A DNA stretch of 64,000 bases from positions 992,001 through 1,056,000 of the forward strand of contig NZ_JALLPL010000001.1 of assembly GCF_023276355.1 (NCBI RefSeq), given 5' to 3'. The position numbers and the translations under genes are program-made. Origin of the DNA: Haloplanus sp. XH21 (GTDB taxonomy: Archaea; Halobacteriota; Halobacteria; Halobacteriales; Haloferacaceae). Shown in pieces: positions 51,963 through 61,052 of the stretch (its first letter is position 1; each line of letters starts with the position of its first letter). The notes beneath the pieces are model-generated. The model searched no databases, was not told the DNA's origin, and saw only the letters and a program-made list of their open reading frames with translations.

Positions 51963-53524
51963 CAGATCGCTTTCAGGCGGTCCTCGCTCGGTTCGTAACA
52001 CCGCCCGTTCATGAGGGCGTCCTCGATGGCGTCGGCGACGACGCCCGGATCGGCGCCGTACTCGTCGACGACGGCCGCGACGACCGCCTCGCGGTCCGCC
52101 CCGTCGCCGTCATCGAGTTCGTCCATCACCTCGATGGCGGCCGTTTCGAGGTTGATGTCCTCGGCGCTGGCGTCAGTATCGGCGCTCGAATCGTCTTCGT
52201 CCCCGGACTCGGCTTCGGCCTCGGTGTCTGCCGCCGCCGCGGCGTCCGTCTCGTCGCTGTCGTCGACGCCCTCTTCGAGGTCCTCCGGCCCGGGAACGTC
52301 GATGTCGGCTTCGCCGGGGTCGCCGACTTCGGCCCCGCTCTCGAAGCCGACATCGAATGACTCCTCCACTTCGCGGCGCTCCTCCTCGTCGAGTTCGTAG
52401 AGGTCGTCCTCGTCGAAGTCGCCGAGGTCGCCGTCCGGCGTCGTGGTGCCCGTCGCCTCGTCCGCATCCGCCGCCCCGTCGACTGACGAATCGTCGCTGT
52501 CCGTCTCGGCGTCCGCGTCGACCGCACTGCGTTCGGCGGACGGTTCGTCGGCCGCCGTTGCGTCTACCCCGCTCTCCTCGTCGATCGTGGCGTCGGTCGT
52601 CGTCCCTTCGACCGTCGTGGCTTCCGTCGCCGACTCCTCGTCGGCCGTCGTTGCCGCGCTCGCTTCCGACGCCGAGGCGACGGGTTCCGTCTCTTCGTCG
52701 CTCGTTGCCGTCGCGGTGGCGTCACTGCGTTCTCCACCGGTCGCACTCGTCTCGGCGGCGGTCGTCGCTCGCTCGGCCGTCACCGCGTCGGGAAGCGGCC
52801 CGAGCGACGTGGTGCCCTCGTCGTCGGGGGCCGTATCGAGCGCGCGCACCGCATCCCGGTCGCCGGCGACGACTTCCAGCGCGTCGAGCGCGACCTGGCG
52901 CACGGCGTCGAGATACGCCGTCGTCGTCCCGTAGCGTTCGAGGGCGATTGGGATGCCGGCCGCGAGCGACTCGTCGTAGCCGCGGTCGGCGAGTACTGCT
53001 TGCAGGTCGTCGCCCGTGGCGTCGATCGATCGGGCGTCGGCCACCGCCGCGACGCGGCGGAGCGTCGCCTCGGCGGCCGACACCGTCCACCGGTCGCGCG
53101 TGTCGGTGTCGACTTCCGCGACGCTCTCGGGGCGAACGGAGGTGTAGATGCGGTCGCCGTCGTCCGGTTCGAACGTCCGGGCCTTGCCCGTGAGCGCGAC
53201 GAACGCCGGCGTCTCGGCCCGTTCGAAGAACGCGGCCGCGTCCGGCTGATACTGGCCGGCGTAGGAGACGAAGGCGCCCGTCGGGTCGACCACCCGCGCT
53301 CGGAGGACGTCGTCGTTGACCGACTCCACTTCCGTCAGGACGCCGACGGCGAACAGGCGGTTCACTCGCGCGCCCGTCGGCGTGACGACGTATTTCGGCG
53401 CGCGCTCCTCGTCGCTCTCGGCGTAGGAGACGGTGGCGTCGTCGAACTCCGCGGCGAAGAGGCGGTGGGCCACCTCGCGGCGGCCGGGTCCGCTGTCGCC
53501 GTCATCGTCGCCGTCGGCGCTCAT
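51962..53524 (-). CDS. rpap1: RPA-associated protein (RPAP)
   Basis: A 520-residue acidic protein. The first 220 residues hold an OB-like domain (REVAHRLFAAEFDDATVSY, YVVTPTGARVNRLFAVGVLT) as in haloarchaeal RPAP. Residues 240-400 are a low-complexity Thr/Ser/Glu/Asp-rich stretch, probably disordered. The C-terminus (EVMDELDDGDGADREAVVA, AIEDALMNGRCYEPSEDRLK) looks like a winged-helix. It overlaps both rpa1 and rpe, and likely forms a complex with RPA1. Confidence 0.85.
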   Translation of the reverse strand: MSADGDDDGDSGPGRREVAHRLFAAEFDDATVSYAESDEERAPKYVVTPTGARVNRLFAVGVLTEVESVNDDVLRARVVDPTGAFVSYAGQYQPDAAAFFERAETPAFVALTGKARTFEPDDGDRIYTSVRPESVAEVDTDTRDRWTVSAAEATLRRVAAVADARSIDATGDDLQAVLADRGYDESLAAGIPIALERYGTTTAYLDAVRQVALDALEVVAGDRDAVRALDTAPDDEGTTSLGPLPDAVTAERATTAAETSATGGERSDATATATSDEETEPVASASEASAATTADEESATEATTVEGTTTDATIDEESGVDATAADEPSAERSAVDADAETDSDDSSVDGAADADEATGTTTPDGDLGDFDEDDLYELDEEERREVEESFDVGFESGAEVGDPGEADIDVPGPEDLEEGVDDSDETDAAAAADTEAEAESGDEDDSSADTDASAEDINLETAAIEVMDELDDGDGADREAVVAAVVDEYGADPGVVADAIEDALMNGRCYEPSEDRLKAI

Positions 53525-54792
53525 CGCGCCACCCCCGCGAGCAGTTCGCTGGCACGGTCGGCGGGGTCGTCACTGCTCTCGACGAACTCGTCGGCGTCGA
53601 GGTTGGCGCCGTACTCGTCGACGGAGAGCGACCCCCGAACGCGGTACTCGCGGCCGACGATCCGGTCGCGGATGGCGTCGGCTACCACCTCGCGGTCCAT
53701 CGCGTCGCGGGCCGCCTCCTTCGCGTCCTCGATGTCGCCGCCGTACACCTCGGCCGTCCGCTCCGAGTCGAGCACGACCGTCACCGTCCCCGTGCCGTCG
53801 TCGAGGATGGCCTTCACGCGCAGGTCGTCCTCGCCGTCCACGTCGCCGTGGGCGCGACACTGGCCGTTCTGGACGACGCGCCCGCAGTCGGGACAGCGTT
53901 CGATGAGGCCGGAGCCATCGCGCACTTCGATGACGTTGCCGGTGAGTTCGATGTCGAACAGGCCGCCCGTCGCGACGGCCTCGCCCACGGCCATCCGCGG
54001 GGCCGAGGCCGGCGGTTCGATCTCGCGGTCGAGGCGCTTGATCGTCGAGAACGCGGTGACGTTCACCTGTGGGACGCCCCGATACTCGCGGACGTAGACG
54101 TCTTCGAGGCGGAGCGACGCGCCCTCCGCCAGTTCGTCGTGTGGGTCCCAGTCGGTGATCGGCAGGCGCGCGCTCTCGTCGGCGACGACGCCCGAGAGAA
54201 TCTCCGTCTCGCCGTCGCGGCCGTCGATGGTCCGGGTTTCGATCTCGAGCACCGTCACCTCGACGTTGCGGCCGCGGTCGCCGGGTTCGAGGTCGATGAG
54301 GTCCCGGTCGCCGCCCACCTCATGCGGCGTCTCGACGGGGTCCGAGGCGACCGCGATGGTCGTGTTCGCGCCGAGGTTGAGTTCGGGGCTGCCTTCCCAC
54401 TCTCGGACGTTCGCGTTGCCGATGGTGACCGTATCGCCGGGTTCGGCGTCGAACGCTTCCCACGCGGTGTAGGCGAGGCGACCGCTCTCGTCGGCGATTT
54501 CCCCTTCGCGGATGACGCGGTCTTCGCCCTGATACCGGATGGATCGCGTCCCCTTCGTCAGCACTCTGACGGTCACCGTCACGGACCCGTCGTCGGTCGA
54601 CACGTCCGCGATGGATTTGGCCGTCGGCGTCGCCGACGACCCGTCGTCACCGCCGTGTTTTCGGCGGATGCTCTGTTTGGCTTCCTCGACGGGAACGCTG
54701 TATTCGAGCAGGCTCTCCAGATCCTCTTTGACCTCCGCTTTGTCTACGCCGAGGTCGGAGGCGAGATCCTCGGCATGATCGTCGAGTTGCAT
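53521..54792 (-). CDS. rpa1: Replication protein A, single-stranded DNA-binding protein
   Basis: A 423-residue ssDNA-binding protein with several OB folds: TVTVRVLTKGTRSIRYQG, NVEVTVLEIETRTIDGRDGE and, near the end, a zinc-finger OB region (RCPDCGRVVQNGQCRAHGD). Length and layout match H. volcanii RPA1. I start at ATG 54792, because a TATA box at 54814-54823 lies 27 bases upstream and would exclude the longer frame from 54834. Its stop overlaps the rpap1 start (ATGA). Confidence 0.92.
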   Translation of the reverse strand: MQLDDHAEDLASDLGVDKAEVKEDLESLLEYSVPVEEAKQSIRRKHGGDDGSSATPTAKSIADVSTDDGSVTVTVRVLTKGTRSIRYQGEDRVIREGEIADESGRLAYTAWEAFDAEPGDTVTIGNANVREWEGSPELNLGANTTIAVASDPVETPHEVGGDRDLIDLEPGDRGRNVEVTVLEIETRTIDGRDGETEILSGVVADESARLPITDWDPHDELAEGASLRLEDVYVREYRGVPQVNVTAFSTIKRLDREIEPPASAPRMAVGEAVATGGLFDIELTGNVIEVRDGSGLIERCPDCGRVVQNGQCRAHGDVDGEDDLRVKAILDDGTGTVTVVLDSERTAEVYGGDIEDAKEAARDAMDREVVADAIRDRIVGREYRVRGSLSVDEYGANLDADEFVESSDDPADRASELLAGVAR

Positions 54793-54813
54793 CACCCCGT
54801 AGTTCGGCGTGCA

Positions 54814-54823
54814 GTAATAAAAA
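54814..54823 (-). promoter_or_regulatory. TATA box of the rpa1 operon
   Basis: TTTTTATTAC on the minus strand, centred 27 bases before the rpa1 ATG. It fits a leaderless archaeal promoter and decides the rpa1 start. Confidence 0.75.
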
Positions 54824-54969
54824 GCGTCGCACACCGACCTTTTGCTGCGGTCGGCGCCTTCGGCGCCTCCCTGGCAAAAGCTCGACCAAAAGCCTGCGCG
54901 CCTCCCTCCGGTCGGCGCTTGGCCCGCTCACTCGCTCCGCTCGTTCGCGGTTCGACTCCTGACCTCCGC

Positions 54970-55017
54970 CACCGCAACAACCCCGCGACCGCCCCACCGC
55001 AACAACCCCGCGACCGC
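54970..55017. repeat. Two-copy tandem repeat
   Basis: The 23-base unit CACCGCAACAACCCCGCGACCGC occurs at 54970-54992 and 54995-55017 with no mismatch. It lies in the 275-base gap between rpa1 and the riboflavin gene, which also holds a CTCACTCGCTCCGCTCG stretch of the kind often seen between haloarchaeal genes. Confidence 0.75.
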
Positions 55018-55067
55018 TCCCTCAACCCCACCGAAAGCGGTTTCTCTCCCCGTCCGAACGGAAGCGT

Positions 55068-55742
55068 ATGGAAGTCGTCGTGAACGCGGCGACGAGCGTG
55101 GACGGCAAACTCTCGACGCGAGAGCGCCGCCAGGTTCGCATCTCGGGCGACGAGGATTTCGACCGCGTCGATCGCCTACGGGCGGCCGCCGACGCCGTCC
55201 TCGTCGGCGTCGGAACCGTCCTCGCCGACGACCCGCATCTCGGCGTCAAATCCGAGTCGCGGCGGGTGGAGCGCCTGCGGAACGGCCGGGACGCCAACCC
55301 GGCTCGCGTGGTCGCGGACTCCCGCGGCCGGACGCCGCTCGATGCGACGGTCCTCGACGACGGCGCCGACACCTGCGTTCTCGTCTCGGAGGCGGCCCCC
55401 GAGGAGCGCCGTGACGCCCTCCGTGACGCGGGCGCGACGGTCATCGTCGCCGGCGCGGAGCGGGTCGACCTCGCCGCCGCCTTCGCGGCACTCGAACGCG
55501 AGGGCGTCGACCGACTCCTCGCCGAAGGGGGTGGCGAACTCATCTACTCGCTCTTTGCCGCCGGCCTCGTCGACGAACTCAGCGTGTTCGTGGGATCGCT
55601 CGTCATCGGCGGCCGGGACGCCCCGACCCTCGCCGACGGCGAGGGGTTCGTCGAGGATTTCCCGTCGCTCGAACTGGTCGCCGTCGACCGCCTCGACGAC
55701 GGCGTCGTGTTGCAGTACCGGGTTCGCGACGCGGCCGACTGA
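55068..55742 (+). CDS. 2,5-diamino-6-ribosylamino-pyrimidinone 5'-phosphate reductase
   Basis: A 224-residue NAD(P)H-dependent reductase of archaeal riboflavin and F420 synthesis, related to the RibD C-terminal domain. VVVNAATSVDGKLSTRER opens the protein and ADAVLVGVGTVLADDPHL near residue 46 is the family signature; RLLAEGGGELIYSLFAAGL forms the later cofactor site. Length and motifs match the archaeal single-domain enzyme. Confidence 0.9.
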   Translation: MEVVVNAATSVDGKLSTRERRQVRISGDEDFDRVDRLRAAADAVLVGVGTVLADDPHLGVKSESRRVERLRNGRDANPARVVADSRGRTPLDATVLDDGADTCVLVSEAAPEERRDALRDAGATVIVAGAERVDLAAAFAALEREGVDRLLAEGGGELIYSLFAAGLVDELSVFVGSLVIGGRDAPTLADGEGFVEDFPSLELVAVDRLDDGVVLQYRVRDAAD

Positions 55743-55805
55743 CGGTCGTGCGTCCCGTCGGTCACGCGACTCAACCGTTAAGGGCTTCGCGTCGCTAGTT
55801 CGAGT

Positions 55806-56144
55806 ATGAGCGAATCGACCGCGGAACGATCGGAGCCGATTCACGTCGAAGACGCCGACCACCTGGACGAACTCGTCGCGGCAAACGACATCGTCCTCGT
55901 CGACTACTACGCCGACTGGTGTGGCCCCTGCAAGATGCTGGAGCCGACGGTCGAGGAGATCGCGGCCGAAACCGACGCGGTCGTCCTGAAAGTCGACATC
56001 GACGCACTACAGGAACTCGCCCAGGACCGCGGCATCCGGAGCGTCCCGACCCTCGAGTTCTACGCGAACGGCGAGCAGGCCGAACGGCTCATCGGCGTCC
56101 AGGACAAGGCCGATCTGGTGTCGATAATCGACGACCTCTCCTGA
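55806..56144 (+). CDS. Thioredoxin
   Basis: A 112-residue thioredoxin that reduces disulfides. The active site is WCGPC at 38-42 within [16 protein letters not shown]; the cis-Pro loop is [17 protein letters not shown] promoter element near 55778 lies 27 bases before the ATG. It could supply electrons to ribonucleotide reductase or other targets. Confidence 0.95.
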   Translation: MSESTAERSEPIHVEDADHLDELVAANDIVLVDYYADWCGPCKMLEPTVEEIAAETDAVVLKVDIDALQELAQDRGIRSVPTLEFYANGEQAERLIGVQDKADLVSIIDDLS

Positions 56145-56179
56145 TCGTCCCGCGGTGGGGCGCTGTCGTTGGCCGAGAG

Positions 56180-56186
56180 TATAAAT
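56180..56186 (+). promoter_or_regulatory. TATA box of the SBDS gene
   Basis: TATAAAT centred 27 bases before the ATG at 56210. It gives a leaderless transcript and fixes the start against a longer frame that reads through the thioredoxin gene. Confidence 0.75.
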
Positions 56187-56209
56187 CACCGGAGGCTGTA
56201 GTCCGGCGT

Positions 56210-56935
56210 ATGATATCGCTCGACGAGGCCGTCACCGCGCGCCTCGAATCCCACGGCTCACGGTTCGAGGTACTGATCGATCCCGACGCGGCGCTGGCGA
56301 TCCAGCGCGACGAGTTCGACGGGGATCTGGAGGATGTCATCGCCGCGGAGGATGTCTTCGAGAACGCCTCGCGCGGCGACCGGCCCGCCGAGGAGGACCT
56401 CGAAGAGGTGTTCGGCACGACCGACCCGATGGAGATCATCCCGGAGGTCGTCAAACGCGGCGAGATACAGATCACCGCCGAGCAGCGCCGCGAGATGCAA
56501 GAACAGAAGCGCAAACAGTTGATCAACCGGATCGCGCGCAACGCCGTCAACCCGCAGATGGACGACGCGCCCCACCCGCCGGAACGCATCGAGCGCGCGC
56601 TCGAAGAGGCGGGGTTCAAGATCGACCCGATGGAGCGCGTCGAAACGCAGGTCGACGACGCGCTCGACGCGCTCCGGCCCGTCATTCCGATCCGCTTTGC
56701 CGAAGTGACCGTCGCGGTCCACGTCCCGCCGGAGTACGCCGGAAGCGCGCAGTCACGCATCCGCGAGTTCGGCGACCTCGACCGCGAGGAGTGGCAGGCC
56801 GACGGCTCCTGGGTCGGCGTCCTCACCTTCCCCGCAGGGATGCAAAACGAGTTCTACGACCTGGTGAACGAAGTGACGAGCGGCGAGGCCGAGACGCGGA
56901 TCGTCAAAGACGAAGACGACCTCAACGTCCGCTAG
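56210..56935 (+). CDS. Ribosome maturation factor SBDS
   Basis: A 241-residue homologue of the Shwachman-Bodian-Diamond syndrome protein, which releases the eIF6 anti-association factor during 50S maturation. [18 protein letters not shown] belongs to the first domain, [19 protein letters not shown] to the central helical one, and [19 protein letters not shown] to the last. A regular three-domain length, converging on the FUN14 gene. Confidence 0.93.
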   Translation: MISLDEAVTARLESHGSRFEVLIDPDAALAIQRDEFDGDLEDVIAAEDVFENASRGDRPAEEDLEEVFGTTDPMEIIPEVVKRGEIQITAEQRREMQEQKRKQLINRIARNAVNPQMDDAPHPPERIERALEEAGFKIDPMERVETQVDDALDALRPVIPIRFAEVTVAVHVPPEYAGSAQSRIREFGDLDREEWQADGSWVGVLTFPAGMQNEFYDLVNEVTSGEAETRIVKDEDDLNVR

Positions 56936-57268
56936 CTATCCGCGCCGGAAGCCGAGCAGGAATCCGCCGGCGAACCCCGCCGACACCGACAGCGTCGAGA
57001 GGATGCTCGACACCCATCCGGGCGGCCCGTCCGCTGCGCTCTCGCCGGTTTTCAACACGCCCGCCGACAGCGCCGCCCAGTCGACGCTGATGATCTCCCG
57101 CGATTCGAGGAACTTGAACAGCGCGAGCTCGAGGCCGACGATGATGGCGATGATCTTGGCCACCTTCTTGGCCGCGAAACCGATGATGCCGCCGATCACC
57201 GCCCCGCTCCCGAACTCGATGCCGAGTTGCTGGGGGTCGATTCCCAGTTGCAAGACGAACGGGTCCAT
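56936..57268 (-). CDS. FUN14-family membrane protein
   Basis: A 110-residue protein with three predicted helices. GSGAVIGGIIGFAAKKVAKI and VSAGFAGGFLLGFRRG are characteristic of the FUN14 family, and the charged LFKFLESREIISVDW lies between helices. In archaea the function is unknown. The stop codons of this gene and SBDS are adjacent. Confidence 0.85.
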   Translation of the reverse strand: MDPFVLQLGIDPQQLGIEFGSGAVIGGIIGFAAKKVAKIIAIIVGLELALFKFLESREIISVDWAALSAGVLKTGESAADGPPGWVSSILSTLSVSAGFAGGFLLGFRRG

Positions 57269-57466
57269 ACCGCTTTTCCGACGCTTGCGGTTAAGTCGCT
57301 TGTGGCGGTGGGGTTGGCCCGACGGTCTCGCCCGCTGACGCCGACAGATGGGTCCGTCGGCGCGCTCCGAGCGTATCCGCGAGGCTGAGACAAATCCACC
57401 GATACCGAGCCGAACGGGACCCTCGCGGCCCGACGCTTCTCATTTCGCCGCGCCAACCCCCCGACC

Positions 57467-57685
57467 ATGTTCGGATTGCCCTCCGCGGCGCTGTCGTGGC
57501 TCGGTGCCGGCGTCCTCCTCCTGATCCTCGGGAGCCTGATCCGGTTTCGGGAGTGGACGGTTCCCATCGCGGGCTACGACGAGACATCGCCGGTTCCGGC
57601 GGCGGTGGCCGCCGACGCCGTCGGGAGCACTGTCCTCCGTATGATATATCGGCTGCGGACGTACACGCCGTCGGAGACGACGTGA
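57467..57685 (+). CDS. Small single-helix membrane protein
   Basis: A 72-residue protein: a transmembrane helix SAALSWLGAGVLLLILGSLI, then RFREWTVPIAGYDETSPVP, whose GY after a helix recalls DUF3784-like proteins, and an amphipathic end. Function unknown. It runs in the same direction as hflX, 50 bases upstream of it. Confidence 0.65.
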   Translation: MFGLPSAALSWLGAGVLLLILGSLIRFREWTVPIAGYDETSPVPAAVAADAVGSTVLRMIYRLRTYTPSETT

Positions 57686-57735
57686 TGGGGGGCGAGCGGA
57701 GTTTAAGTGGTTCGAGCGCCTACTTCCGGTAGATC

Positions 57736-59070
57736 GTGCAGAGAACGAACGCGTCCGCTGACGGGGAGCACGCGACGACCGCCGTCGTCGCCAAGCGGGT
57801 CGACCACGGATCGGTCGACCTGAGCGAGATCAAGGACCTCGCCCGTGCCGCGGGCTACGACGTCGTCGGAGAACTCACCCAGATCCGGACGGAAGACGCC
57901 GCCTACGCGTTCGGTGAGGGGAAAGCCGAGGAACTGGCACAGCTGGCGGTCCGGACGGACGCCGACGCGGTGATCGTCGACAACCGTCTCGGCCCGTACC
58001 AGACGTACAACATCGGTGGCAAACTTCCCGAGGGGACCGAGGTCATCGACCGATTCACGCTCATCCTCGACATCTTCGGTCAGCGGGCACAGACACGCAA
58101 GGCCCAGTTACAGGTCGAACTCGCGGAACTCAGATACGAACTCCCGCGCGCCGAGGCGAAAACCAGCCTCGCCAAACGCGACGAGCGCCCCGGCTTCATG
58201 GGTCTCGGCGAGTACGACGAGAGCCGCGAACGCGACATCAAAAACCAGATCGCGGACATCAAGCGCGAACTGGACGCCATCGCGGAGAAAGAGCAGGACC
58301 GCCGGGAGCAGCGCCGCGAATCCGGCTTCGACCTCGTCGCCCTCGCGGGCTACACCAACGCCGGCAAGTCGACGCTGATGCGCCGACTCGCCGCCGAACT
58401 CGATATCGACGAGAACGAGGACCGCCACCCCGACCTCGCCACCACCGCCGAGAGCGAGGACCGCCTCTTCACCACCCTTGGAACCACCACACGCCGTGCG
58501 GATACGGGGCAGCGTGATGTCCTCCTCACCGACACCGTCGGATTCGTTTCGGATCTGCCCCACTGGCTCGTGGAGTCCTTCGAGTCGACGCTCGACTCCG
58601 TCTACCGCGCGGATCTCGTCCTCCTCGTCGTCGACGCCAGCGAATCCGTCGCGGAGATGCGCGAGAAACTCGTCACCTGCCACGACACGCTGTACGAGCG
58701 CAACGAGGCGCCCATCGTCACCGTATTGAACAAGGTCGACCGCGTGGACGACGACGAACTCGCGGAGAAACGTGAGGCCCTCTCGGCGCTCGCGCCCAAC
58801 CCCGTCACCGTCTCCGGACTGACCGGTGAACGCGTCGACGACCTCCGGGACCGCATCGAGCAGGAACTCCCCGACTGGGAGTCCGAACGGCTCGTCCTCC
58901 CCATGACTGACGACACCATGAGCCTCGTCTCCTGGGTGTACGACCACGCCAACGTCGAACGCGAGGAGTACGACGACGATCAGGTCCTCTTGGAGTTCGA
59001 GGCGCGACCGTCGATCATCGAGCGCGCCCGCGCTCGAGCGGGCGACCTCGCGACCGTCGAATCAGTTTAA
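57736..59070 (+). CDS. hflX: GTPase HflX
   Basis: A 444-residue ribosome-associated GTPase that splits stalled or dormant ribosomes. The N-terminal HflX domain has GEGKAEELAQL and LDIFGQRAQTRKAQLQVEL; the G domain has GYTNAGKS at 205-212, DTVGFVSDLP and NKVD. The start is GTG 57736, with a TTTAAG element about 30 bases upstream. In the same window as an HPF-like domain protein, it may act in the reverse step of ribosome hibernation. Confidence 0.93.
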   Translation: MQRTNASADGEHATTAVVAKRVDHGSVDLSEIKDLARAAGYDVVGELTQIRTEDAAYAFGEGKAEELAQLAVRTDADAVIVDNRLGPYQTYNIGGKLPEGTEVIDRFTLILDIFGQRAQTRKAQLQVELAELRYELPRAEAKTSLAKRDERPGFMGLGEYDESRERDIKNQIADIKRELDAIAEKEQDRREQRRESGFDLVALAGYTNAGKSTLMRRLAAELDIDENEDRHPDLATTAESEDRLFTTLGTTTRRADTGQRDVLLTDTVGFVSDLPHWLVESFESTLDSVYRADLVLLVVDASESVAEMREKLVTCHDTLYERNEAPIVTVLNKVDRVDDDELAEKREALSALAPNPVTVSGLTGERVDDLRDRIEQELPDWESERLVLPMTDDTMSLVSWVYDHANVEREEYDDDQVLLEFEARPSIIERARARAGDLATVESV

Positions 59071-59559
59071 CCGACGTTTCGTCTTCTCGACGACCCGCAC
59101 GCCGGTGAGTTCGGTCGCGGGGTACTCCCCGTCTTCGTCTTTCTCCGCCGCTTTCACCATGTCCCAGACGACGTTCAGCCCCGTCGTCACACCTTCGAGC
59201 GCCTCCATCTCACAGCCGGTTTTCCCCGTCGTCTCGACGGCGACGGTCACCTCGACGCGGTCGTCGCCCACGTCGAACGATGTCTCGACGTTCGTGATGG
59301 GGATCTGGTGGCACATGGGGATCGTCTCCCAGGTGTGTTTCACGGCCTGAACGGCGCCGATGCGGGCCGTCGCCAGCACGTCGCCCTTGCCGATTTCGTC
59401 GGCGCGAATCGCCTCGATGGTCGACGGCTGGAGGTGAATCTCGCCGCGCGCGACCGCCCGGCGCGACGTGTCGGGCTTGTCGCCCACGTCCACCATCTGG
59501 ACGTTCCCGGACTCGTCGGTGTGGGTGAGGTCGTCCTGCGGTGTCTCCTCGTCAGACAT
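59062..59559 (-). CDS. moaC: Cyclic pyranopterin monophosphate synthase accessory protein
   Basis: A 165-residue MoaC for molybdenum cofactor synthesis. Conserved regions: ATARIGAVQAVKHTWETIP, CHQIPITNVE, and KTGCEMEALEGVTTGLNVVW. I start at ATG 59559, which overlaps the end of nnr by 8 bases; an in-frame GTG three codons upstream is less likely. It converges with hflX with a 9-base overlap. Confidence 0.94.
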   Translation of the reverse strand: MSDEETPQDDLTHTDESGNVQMVDVGDKPDTSRRAVARGEIHLQPSTIEAIRADEIGKGDVLATARIGAVQAVKHTWETIPMCHQIPITNVETSFDVGDDRVEVTVAVETTGKTGCEMEALEGVTTGLNVVWDMVKAAEKDEDGEYPATELTGVRVVEKTKRRLN

Positions 59560-60997
59560 CGACACCACCCCACAGGGCCGCGGGCAGTTCAGGCAAGAGG
59601 TCGCTCGCCAGCAGGCCGTAGCCTCGGTCCTCGACGATGCGGTCGCCGGCGAGGCCGTTGGCGTAGGCCGCGAGCGATCCGGCGTCGACGGGAGGAAGCG
59701 ACGCCAGCAACGCCCCCGCGGCGCCCGCGAGGACGTCGCCGGTTCCGCCGACGGTCATCCCCGGATTCCCGGTGCGACTCACGCGCTCGCGCTCGCCGTC
59801 GGTCACCACGTCGTCCGGGCCTTTCACCAGCAGCGCGTGGCCGGTGTCGGCGGCGAACGCGGCCACCTGTTCCAGTCGCTCCCGCCAGTCGGCGCCGGTC
59901 ACGTCGGGCCCGCCCATCGCCCGGAGTTCGCCGGCGTGGGGCGTACACAGGAGCGTCGCGTCGGTGTCGACGTCGGGGACGACGGCGAGGGCGTCGGCGT
60001 CGACGACGACCCGCCCCGTGTAGTCGGCGAGGAACTCGCGGACGGCCGCGAGCGTCGCGTCGTCGTCGCCGAGGCCCGGGCCGAAGACGACGGTGTCGTG
60101 ATCGGCCGCCAGCGTCCGAACGTGGTCGAGGTGGTCGGGTGTGAGTCGATCGCCGTCGAACGGGCGGACGATGAGACCCTCCTCGAACGCCTGCACCTCG
60201 CGGGCGACGCTGCGGGGACAGGCCACGCGAACCAGGTCGGCGCCGGCGCGCATCGCGGCCTGGCCGGCGAGCGCGGGGGCGCCGGTGTAGGGGCCGCCGC
60301 CGACGACGAGCACCTCGCCGAACGCGCCCTTGTGGGCGTCGGCGGGCCGCGAGAGCAGGCGCCGGTCGCCGGGGCCGACGAACAGCTCCGCCGTCTCGGG
60401 GATGCCGATGTCGGCGACGGTCACCTCCGCGTCCAGCGCGTCGAGACCGGGTTTGGCGTCGTGGAAGGTGACGACGTGGTCGGCGTCGACGGCGACGCCC
60501 GCGGCCTCGCCGGTGGCGGCGTCGACGCCCGAGGGCACGTCGACGGCGACCACCGGCGCGTCGTGCGCGTTGATGCGCTGGGCGGCGTGGCGTTCGGGGT
60601 CGCGGAGCGCGCCCGTCACGCCCGTTCCGAGCATTGCGTCGACGACGATGTCGGGGTCGCCGAGGTCGAAGGCCCGGGAGTCGCGGACGACCCGCGTCTC
60701 GATGGCGGCGCGTTCCAGCGCGTCCCAGTTCTCCCGCGCGATGTCGGTGATGATGGTCTCAGGTCGGCCGAGCAGGTGGACGGTCACGTCGTGGTCGTCG
60801 AGAAAGCGGGCGGCGACGAAGGCGTCGCCGCCGTTGTTGCCGCGGCCACAGACGAGGGCGACGGTGGCGCCGGGAGCCGCGACTTCGCGCACCGCGTCGG
60901 CGACGGCGTTACCGCTCGACTCCATCAACTGTTTGCGCGGGACGCCGAGCGCGGCCGCGTTCTCGTCGACGGCCGCCATCCGGTCGGGCGTGATCAT
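59552..60997 (-). CDS. nnr: Bifunctional NAD(P)H-hydrate repair enzyme
   Basis: A 481-residue fusion that repairs damaged NAD(P)H hydrate. The N-terminal epimerase half has LMESSGNAVADAVREV and CGRGNNGGDAFVAARFL. The C-terminal ADP-dependent dehydratase half has GDRRLLSRPADAHKGAFG, GPGLGDDDATLAA and GTGDVLAGAAGALLAS. The coupling to moaC is common in haloarchaea. Confidence 0.93.
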   Translation of the reverse strand: MITPDRMAAVDENAAALGVPRKQLMESSGNAVADAVREVAAPGATVALVCGRGNNGGDAFVAARFLDDHDVTVHLLGRPETIITDIARENWDALERAAIETRVVRDSRAFDLGDPDIVVDAMLGTGVTGALRDPERHAAQRINAHDAPVVAVDVPSGVDAATGEAAGVAVDADHVVTFHDAKPGLDALDAEVTVADIGIPETAELFVGPGDRRLLSRPADAHKGAFGEVLVVGGGPYTGAPALAGQAAMRAGADLVRVACPRSVAREVQAFEEGLIVRPFDGDRLTPDHLDHVRTLAADHDTVVFGPGLGDDDATLAAVREFLADYTGRVVVDADALAVVPDVDTDATLLCTPHAGELRAMGGPDVTGADWRERLEQVAAFAADTGHALLVKGPDDVVTDGERERVSRTGNPGMTVGGTGDVLAGAAGALLASLPPVDAGSLAAYANGLAGDRIVEDRGYGLLASDLLPELPAALWGGVDV

Positions 60998-61021
60998 GGG
61001 CGCGCTTCGCTCCCCCGGCCG

Positions 61022-61029
61022 TTATACTA
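61022..61029 (+). promoter_or_regulatory. TATA box of the MFS gene
   Basis: TTATACTA about 27 bases before a GTG at 61053. It favours that GTG over the next in-frame GTG at 61080 as the start of the MFS gene, if the transcript is leaderless. Confidence 0.5.
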
Positions 61030-61052
61030 TTCGCTGTCGGAGCGCAACGCTT

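Noticed and set aside
54793-54834. N-terminal extension of rpa1 from the ATG at 54834
   Set aside because: The TATA box lies inside this segment and its distance to 54792 fits a leaderless start there.
54835-55067. Possible CRISPR-like array at the two-copy 23-base repeat
   Set aside because: Only two copies with a 2-base spacer, so it is a simple tandem duplication.
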